From Methylophaga sp. OBS4 (GTDB taxonomy: Bacteria > Pseudomonadota > Gammaproteobacteria > Nitrosococcales > Methylophagaceae): a stretch of DNA of 51,566 bases. Below are positions 46,021 through 51,566 of this stretch, one piece after another. Numbering within the stretch: the stretch's first letter is position 1; each line of letters starts with the position of its first letter. The stretch spans positions 1 to 51,566 of the forward strand of contig NZ_JAPDMV010000022.1 in NCBI RefSeq assembly GCF_026319305.1. Reading direction: 5' to 3'. Below the pieces are notes generated by a model. It was not told the origin of the DNA and did not search any database. It was given only the letters and a program-made list of their open reading frames with translations. The position numbers and the translations under genes were made by a program.

Positions 46021-47208
46021 TTAGCGACCTCCTCTGCTACGAACGTCATCACGTGACGAGCTGGATGAACTTTTTGTACTGCTATCAGTGCCCGGATAAT
46101 TAAGACTGTCCAGGTCTATTCGCGCCGGACTGCTACTGCCGCTACGCATGCGATCCAATGGTAGATACAAGACATTGTTGCCGCCCTTCTCAACATCCAC
46201 CATGACTTTCTGGCTGTTGGAATAAACCGATTCCATCGCATCCAGATAGAGACGTTCGATAGTGATTTCAGGTGCTTTGCTGTATTCACGCACCACCTGG
46301 GTAAAGCGGCTGGCATCACCTTCTGCTTTGGCGGTAATCTGGCTCTTATAAGCTTCGGCTTCCTGCACGATACGGAATGCCTGACCCCGTGCTTTTGGCA
46401 GAATATCGTTAGAATACGCTTCTGCCTGATTCTTTTGGCGAACCTCATCCTCACGCGCTTTAACCACATCAGCAAACGCAGACTGAACCTGTTCAGGTGG
46501 CTGTACATCCTGCATATTGACACTGGTTATCAGCAAACCGGTGTTATGTGCATCCAGCATTGATTGCAGCAGTTGTTCTGTACTGTTGGCAACCACACTT
46601 CGACCTTCTGTCAATACAAAGTCCATCTTGGAACGACCAACGGTTTCACGCACAGCACTCTCCATCATCTGACGCAGAATCAGATCTGGACCTCGCACAT
46701 TGAACAAATACATCGCTGCGTCTTGAACGCGATATTGCACCGCCACTTTCAGATCAATAATATTTTCATCTTTAGTCAACATCAAAGACTCGGAAAGAAT
46801 CGTGCTGCCAGTGCGGGAACCGGTTGACCGATAACCTAATTCAGCAGTACGAATTTCCTCAACATTGACGACTTCGACTCTCTCGATGGGATAAGGCAAA
46901 TGCCAGTGCGGGCCGGGCATTGTAGACGTTACATATTGCCCGAATCGAAGCACGACACCACGTTCGGCCGGATCTACGATGTAAATGCCCGACAGTAGCC
47001 AGATAATACCGGCAATAGCCAGAATAACCCCCAAACCAAAGCCGCCTTGACCTGAGCTGTTACCCCCCCCTGTCTTGCCTTTGCCACCGAATATGCCACC
47101 CAGTTTACGTTGCATATTACGGACAACTTCGTCCAGATCGGGTGGCCCGCCATTACCGCGGTTACCCCACGGGTCTTTATCACCACTACCGGGTTCATTC
47201 CAAGCCAT
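46021..47208 (-). CDS. hflK: HflK, FtsH protease regulator
   Basis: Partner of HflC (395 residues). A glycine-rich N-terminus (MAWNEPGSGDKDPWGNRGNGG) precedes a membrane helix (LGVILAIAGIIWLLSGIYIV) and the SPFH domain with the conserved QYRVQDAAMYLF. The C-terminus is serine-rich. GGAGAG five bases before the ATG at 47208 supports this start over an ATG four codons upstream. Confidence 0.96.
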   Translation of the reverse strand: MAWNEPGSGDKDPWGNRGNGGPPDLDEVVRNMQRKLGGIFGGKGKTGGGNSSGQGGFGLGVILAIAGIIWLLSGIYIVDPAERGVVLRFGQYVTSTMPGPHWHLPYPIERVEVVNVEEIRTAELGYRSTGSRTGSTILSESLMLTKDENIIDLKVAVQYRVQDAAMYLFNVRGPDLILRQMMESAVRETVGRSKMDFVLTEGRSVVANSTEQLLQSMLDAHNTGLLITSVNMQDVQPPEQVQSAFADVVKAREDEVRQKNQAEAYSNDILPKARGQAFRIVQEAEAYKSQITAKAEGDASRFTQVVREYSKAPEITIERLYLDAMESVYSNSQKVMVDVEKGGNNVLYLPLDRMRSGSSSPARIDLDSLNYPGTDSSTKSSSSSSRDDVRSRGGR

Positions 47209-47301
47209 GTAGCTCTCCAAAATGAGAAAATAGAGAAAATTACTCTAAAAAAACGACTATTTTACGGAGATGGCCAGTATTCGCAACCAAAACCGTATTG
47301 A

Positions 47302-48444
47302 TCAATTTATATATCCAGGCTGCTCGACGTGTGGAAAATATTCCTGCAGAGCCTGTCGTAACAGGTCGAGTCCTTCACCGGTTTTGGCCGAGAGCCAGAT
47401 TCGGCTGATTTCACCCTCGGCATTGCGCTCCAATCTGGGCTTCATGCCATCGACTTGATCAATTTTGTTGTAGACGATTAACTGCGGCACTTCATCCGCT
47501 TTTATTTGCGTGAGCACGTCGTTGACATGATGAATCAGATCATCACGATCCTCAGCACCACAATCAACAATATGCAACAGCAAAGCCGCATCACGGGTTT
47601 CTTCCAGTGTTGAACTGAATGATTCCACCAGATCATGCGGTAACTGACGGATAAAACCGACCGTATCAGCCAGAATCAGCGTTTCCGTGTCATGCAACCG
47701 AATCCTGCGCAGAGTCGGATCCAGCGTCGCAAACAAACGGTTATCGGCATAAACGTCAGCCGAAGTGACTTTGTTAAACAGGGTAGATTTACCCATATTG
47801 GTATAACCGACCAGCGAGATAACCGGAACACCGCCGCGTTGCCTGGAGCGTCTGCCCTGTTCACGCTGAGAACGGACTTTATCCAAACGTTTTTTCAAAG
47901 ATTTGATTCGTTGCCCCAGCAAACGGCGATCCGTTTCCAGCTGGGTTTCACCCGGGCCACGCAGACCAATCCCCCCTTTTTGTCTTTCAAGGTGAGTCCA
48001 GCCACGAACCAGGCGAGTGGAAAGATGCTGTAACTGCGCCAGCTCAACCTGCAGTTTGCCTTCATGTGAGCGGGCACGGCGGGCAAAGATATCGAGAATC
48101 AGGCCAGTACGTCCGAGTACACGACATTTCAACTTGTGCTCAAGATTACGTTCCTGGCTGGGTGACAACTCATGATTGAAGATTACCAAAGCGGCATGCG
48201 CTGCCAGCACTTGCTCGGCGACTTCATCAACCTTGCCGCTGCCGGCAAAATATTTAGGATCGGGACGATGGCGTTTACCCTGCACAATGGCAGCTATCCG
48301 GGCTCCTGTAGAACCGACCAGTTCGATGAACTCCTGCTGAGACTCATCATAATCGGGATCATTGAAATTAAGATGAACGAGTACAACGGCTTCTTTGTTC
48401 GATGATTCGTCAAAAGCGGCTTTACTATCTGGACGATCAAACAA
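47302..48444 (-). CDS. hflX: ribosome-associated GTPase HflX
   Basis: GTPase (380 residues) that splits stalled ribosomes. VSLVGYTNMGKSTLFNKVT is the G1 motif, LADTVGFIRQLPHDLVESF the G3 region, and IVYNKIDQVDG the G4 NKxD. The N-terminal HflX domain has GSGKVDEVAEQVLA and GPGETQLETDRR. Follows hfq by 11 bases. It is shorter than the E. coli protein mostly at the C-terminus. Confidence 0.95.
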   Translation of the reverse strand: MFDRPDSKAAFDESSNKEAVVLVHLNFNDPDYDESQQEFIELVGSTGARIAAIVQGKRHRPDPKYFAGSGKVDEVAEQVLAAHAALVIFNHELSPSQERNLEHKLKCRVLGRTGLILDIFARRARSHEGKLQVELAQLQHLSTRLVRGWTHLERQKGGIGLRGPGETQLETDRRLLGQRIKSLKKRLDKVRSQREQGRRSRQRGGVPVISLVGYTNMGKSTLFNKVTSADVYADNRLFATLDPTLRRIRLHDTETLILADTVGFIRQLPHDLVESFSSTLEETRDAALLLHIVDCGAEDRDDLIHHVNDVLTQIKADEVPQLIVYNKIDQVDGMKPRLERNAEGEISRIWLSAKTGEGLDLLRQALQEYFPHVEQPGYIN

Positions 48445-48455
48445 TCAATACGCTC

Positions 48456-48680
48456 CTATTCTTCCTGATTAAAGTTAACATTACGGGAAGGAACGATGGT
48501 GGAAATAGCATGTTTGTATACCATCTGGTTAACTGAGTTTTTCAGCAAAATGACAAACTGGTCAAAAGAATCGATTTGTCCTTGTAACTTGATACCGTTG
48601 ACCAGATAAATGGAAACAGGAATATTTTCACGTCGTAATGCATTTAAAAAAGGGTCTTGAAGAGTCTGCGCTTTGGCCAT
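48456..48680 (-). CDS. hfq: RNA chaperone Hfq
   Basis: Sm-like hexameric RNA chaperone (74 residues) mediating sRNA-mRNA pairing. Sm1 is [25 protein letters not shown] and Sm2 is [12 protein letters not shown]. The C-terminal tail is short (NVNFNQEE), unlike the long tail in enterobacteria. In the conserved miaA-hfq-hflX order. Confidence 0.97.
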   Translation of the reverse strand: MAKAQTLQDPFLNALRRENIPVSIYLVNGIKLQGQIDSFDQFVILLKNSVNQMVYKHAISTIVPSRNVNFNQEE

Positions 48681-48756
48681 TACTCACTCCACTATTGTTA
48701 TTATTTTTCAAATAAGTGCTTATTTAAAATTCATTCTAAAAGCCCAGCCAGAATCG

Positions 48757-49698
48757 TCAAGCTTTATTCATTAATTCTGGGACTTGCTCGGCCACATATT
48801 TGTTCACTTGTTGTACTGGTAATTCGACTGTACTGTCGAACCAGACGCCGTCTGGCTGCGCCCTAAGCCAGGTCAGCTGTCGCTTTGCCATTTGTCTGGT
48901 GGCGACGATAGCCTTGTAGATAAATGTCTCCTGGTCATAGTCACCCGCCAAATACGACCAGGCCTGGCGATAGCCTACCGCCCGTATTGATGGCAATTGC
49001 GGATGGCAATCGCCCCGCCGGTACAGCTTTTTGACTTCATCAATAAACCCGCCCTGCATCATGTTTTGATAACGGACAGCAATGCGCTGGTGTAAAACAG
49101 CACGATCAAAAGGTGCCAGGATAATTTTAATTACGCGGTAAGGTAAGGCCGGCTCTGTGTGCTGCGTCAGTTCTGTCAGAGATTTACCGGTCAGTTCATA
49201 GACTTCCAAAGCGCGTTGCAAACGCTGCGGATCATTAATATGAATACGTTTCGCCGACACAGGATCGACTTCCACCAATCTCTGATGCAAAAACGCCCAT
49301 CCCTTTTCAGCCGCTTCAAGTTCAAGTCGGGTACGCACTTCGGCATCGGCTGTCGGCAAGTCTGCCAGCCCCTGTTGTAACGCCTTGAAATAAAGCATCG
49401 TGCCCCCAACCAGCAAAGGCACTTTACCTCGAGCCGTAATGTCCGCCATGAGGGCCAATGCATCATCCCGAAACTGCCCGGCTGAATAGGGTTCAATCGG
49501 GTCGCGTATATCAACCAGATGATGTGGGAATGCTGTCAGTATTTGTGGTTCGGGTTTGGCCGTTCCAATATCCATGCCTCGATAAACCAGCGCCGAATCG
49601 ACACTGATGATCTCCACCGGGAAAGTCCTGGCTAATGCCAGGGCCAGCTCTGTTTTGCCCGCTGCGGTGGGGCCCATAATAAAAATGACAGGCGGCAA
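48757..49698 (-). CDS. miaA: tRNA dimethylallyltransferase
   Basis: Adds the dimethylallyl group to A37 of UNN-reading tRNAs (313 residues). [18 protein letters not shown] is the P-loop, [17 protein letters not shown] and [21 protein letters not shown] follow as usual. Upstream hfq gene is 77 bases away. Confidence 0.96.
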   Translation of the reverse strand: MPPVIFIMGPTAAGKTELALALARTFPVEIISVDSALVYRGMDIGTAKPEPQILTAFPHHLVDIRDPIEPYSAGQFRDDALALMADITARGKVPLLVGGTMLYFKALQQGLADLPTADAEVRTRLELEAAEKGWAFLHQRLVEVDPVSAKRIHINDPQRLQRALEVYELTGKSLTELTQHTEPALPYRVIKIILAPFDRAVLHQRIAVRYQNMMQGGFIDEVKKLYRRGDCHPQLPSIRAVGYRQAWSYLAGDYDQETFIYKAIVATRQMAKRQLTWLRAQPDGVWFDSTVELPVQQVNKYVAEQVPELMNKA

Positions 49699-49724
49699 TG
49701 GACTTACACTATCGCGCTTAATTG

Positions 49725-50984
49725 TTAGCCCTGTTTCATCGAATCAAAAAATTCTTGATTGGTTTTGGTCGACTTCAGTCGATCCATCAGGAATTCCATA
49801 GCTTCGACCGGTTCCATCTGAGCAATCAGTTTTCTCAGAATCCACAGTTTCTGCAAATCATCTTCTGATGTCAGCAGCTCTTCACGGCGTGTGCCGGAGC
49901 GAGTGACATTAATAGCAGGATAGATACGACGGTCAGCCAGTTTACGTTCCAGCAATACTTCCATATTACCGGTCCCTTTAAACTCTTCGAAGATAACCTC
50001 ATCCATGCGTGAACCGGTTTCAATCAGAGCTGTCGCGATAATCGTCAGACTGCCGCCTTCTTCAATATTACGAGCCGCACCAAAGAAACGTTTCGGCCGT
50101 TGTAAAGCATTGGCATCAACACCACCCGTCAACACCTTACCTGATGATGGTGCAACCGTGTTATAAGCACGGGCAAGACGGGTAATTGAGTCGAGCAAAA
50201 TCACCACATCGTGTTTATGTTCAACTAGGCGTTTGGCCTTCTCAATAACCATTTCAGCTACCTGAACATGGCGTGATGCGGGTTCATCAAAAGTACTGGA
50301 AACGACTTCACCACGAACGGAACGTGCCATTTCGGTCACTTCTTCCGGACGTTCGTCTATCAACAGTACGATAAGGTCGCTATCTGGATAGTTAGTGGTA
50401 ATCGACTGAGCGATGGCCTGCAAAATCATGGTCTTACCAGACTTTGGTGGTGCCACTACCAGACCGCGCTGACCTTTACCAATTGGCGAAGCCAAATCGA
50501 TAATTCTGGGAGTTAAATCTTCGGTACTGCCATTACCACGCTCCAGCATGTAACGTTCATTGGCGAACAGCGGGGTCAGATTTTCAAAGGGAACTTTGTT
50601 TTTGGACTTGTCTGGTGTTTCGTAGTTGATTTCCTCAACTTTAACCAGCGCAAAATAACGCTCACTGTCCTTAGGCGGGCGAACTTTACCTTTAATGGTA
50701 TCACCCGTTCGCAGGTGAAAGCGGCGGATCTGGCTGGGAGAAACATACACATCATCCGGACCGGCCACATAAGAATCTTCTGGTGAGCGCAGGAAACCAA
50801 AACCATCCGGTAATAATTCCAAAACCCCCGTGGTATATACATCCTCGCCCTGCTTGGCATGCGCCTTCACGATAGCGAAAATCAACTCTTGTTTTCGATT
50901 CCTTGCTAAGCCCTCAAGATTCATGGAAAGGGCGAGATCCATTAATTCAGCAGCGGACTGCTTTTTCAATTCTGTCAGATTCAT
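49725..50984 (-). CDS. rho: transcription termination factor Rho
   Basis: Hexameric RNA helicase (419 residues) for factor-dependent termination. N-terminal LxxLK motif ([18 protein letters not shown]), RNA-binding OSB fold with [30 protein letters not shown], Walker [17 protein letters not shown], Walker [14 protein letters not shown] and Q-loop region. Length is standard. About 0.58 kb of upstream DNA follows to the window edge without a trxA gene. Confidence 0.97.
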   Translation of the reverse strand: MNLTELKKQSAAELMDLALSMNLEGLARNRKQELIFAIVKAHAKQGEDVYTTGVLELLPDGFGFLRSPEDSYVAGPDDVYVSPSQIRRFHLRTGDTIKGKVRPPKDSERYFALVKVEEINYETPDKSKNKVPFENLTPLFANERYMLERGNGSTEDLTPRIIDLASPIGKGQRGLVVAPPKSGKTMILQAIAQSITTNYPDSDLIVLLIDERPEEVTEMARSVRGEVVSSTFDEPASRHVQVAEMVIEKAKRLVEHKHDVVILLDSITRLARAYNTVAPSSGKVLTGGVDANALQRPKRFFGAARNIEEGGSLTIIATALIETGSRMDEVIFEEFKGTGNMEVLLERKLADRRIYPAINVTRSGTRREELLTSEDDLQKLWILRKLIAQMEPVEAMEFLMDRLKSTKTNQEFFDSMKQG

Positions 50985-51403
50985 GTATTACCTAGAATGG
51001 GATTTTGTATATAGAAAACCTTGAAAATACGCCAGCTAGGCGTATTGAGTCTGTGTATTAGGGAGGAGTTTTGGAAAAAACTGTGGGCAAGAATAACAGT
51101 AATAATCATAGGCGTCCAGCCTAAACCACAAAAAAATTAACAAAACTCGGGAAAACCAGATTACGGTGGATGTTTGATTATAAAGATAGCATAAATAAGG
51201 GATGCTTGCTTCGAGAAAGTTATTTGGGTTGTGGGCTCGTTTAGTATACAAGGACAGCAAGTTAATCTGCATGACGGTCAAGCCACTATCACTATCCTGC
51301 TACCGCACACTTGAATATCCTTGCCCATCGTCGCCGCCCATACAGGAACAATTGGCGGTCAATCGGGATTTTCCCGATTCAAGACAATCCCAAACCTCAA
51401 GAC

Positions 51404-51444
51404 AAAAAGATACCTGGACCTCAGTGAGGACCGGGTATCTTTTT
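51404..51444. terminator. bidirectional rho-independent terminator
   Basis: AAAAAGATACC and GGTATCTTTTT pair around an inner CCTCA/TGAGG stem. T-runs occur on both strands, so it can stop transcription from either side, probably isolating rho from a gene beyond the window. Confidence 0.8.
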
Positions 51445-51524
51445 GTATTAAAGCCTGACAGTTATTTACATGGATGTAATGTATGCCGATAACGCAGGAG
51501 GCAGTAATCGGTGACCTACTTTAT

Positions 51525-51544
51525 CAGCCACATCCCTGTGGCTG
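51525..51544. other. hairpin near window end
   Basis: CAGCCACA and TGTGGCTG pair around TCCC. A-rich on its right side (AAATAAAAAAAC), so it could be a terminator for a minus-strand gene only if read differently; role not clear. Confidence 0.35.
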
Positions 51545-51566
51545 AACTTCAAATAAAAAAACACCC

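Larger units (their letters stand above)
50985..51566. other. non-coding region upstream of rho
   Basis: A 582-base stretch with no convincing gene; short ORFs here are AT-rich or overlap hairpins. It holds the rho leader (about 50985-51200), a small hairpin (AATCGGGA/TCCCGATT, 51361-51379), a terminator (51404-51444) and a third hairpin (51525-51544). A trxA gene, often next to rho, may lie just outside the window. Confidence 0.5.

Noticed and set aside
51036-51281. 81-codon minus ORF upstream of rho
   Set aside because: AT-rich with unusual composition and no start signal; more likely leader sequence.
51202-51492. 96-codon plus-strand ORF near the end
   Set aside because: It runs through a strong terminator hairpin and has no family resemblance or ribosome-binding site.

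Overview
The window is a gammaproteobacterial chromosome segment with roughly balanced base composition. The gene order rho-miaA-hfq-hflX-hflK-hflC-DUF2065-hisZ-purA, the lpxB-rnhB pair and the pcnB-folK-dNK-panB-panC-panD string all point to Gammaproteobacteria. A complete heterotetrameric sarcosine oxidase operon joined to serine dehydratase suggests an organism that uses methylated amines or betaine-type osmolytes. I cannot name the genus from sequence alone.

Region by region. 1-6121 (minus strand): soxB-soxD-soxA-soxG-sdaA, with sdaA cut by the window edge. Sarcosine is demethylated to glycine plus a one-carbon unit on folate; serine made from these can be deaminated to pyruvate by SdaA. 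A GlxA-type AraC regulator (6541-7569) lies just upstream. 7919-9931: a membrane pyrophosphatase with the K+-dependent signature. 10070-10657: a Phd/YefM-RelE/ParE toxin-antitoxin pair with an operator-like palindrome. 10678-17015: an integron, with seven clear attC sites, one degraded attC, eight cassettes read leftward, an attI-like site, and a divergent integrase gene whose product has about 140 extra N-terminal residues. Cassettes encode a SAM methyltransferase, several small membrane proteins, a HEPN-like protein, a lipoprotein that looks decayed and a secreted protein.

17180-27778: mostly plus-strand housekeeping genes (MATE exporter, MIF-like tautomerase, proS, class I fumarase, CopD-like protein, lytic transglycosylase, VF530, YchJ-like protein). 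A 266-bp MITE-like element with TA flanks sits at 19687-19952. 27809-29524 encodes a two-domain acyltransferase resembling the bifunctional ornithine lipid synthase OlsF; four 7-bp PhoB half-sites at exact 11-bp spacing lie upstream, so phosphate-starvation control is likely.

29656-41324 (minus): pantothenate genes, deoxynucleoside kinase, folK, pcnB, rnhB, lpxB, the riboflavin genes (with a RibBA whose cyclohydrolase half has lost its zinc cysteines), nrdR and glyA. 41434-42297 is a lone plus-strand beta-hydroxyacid dehydrogenase. 42462-50984 (minus) is the purA-to-rho block. The last 580 bases contain no convincing gene, only hairpins. No tRNA, rRNA or CRISPR array was seen.
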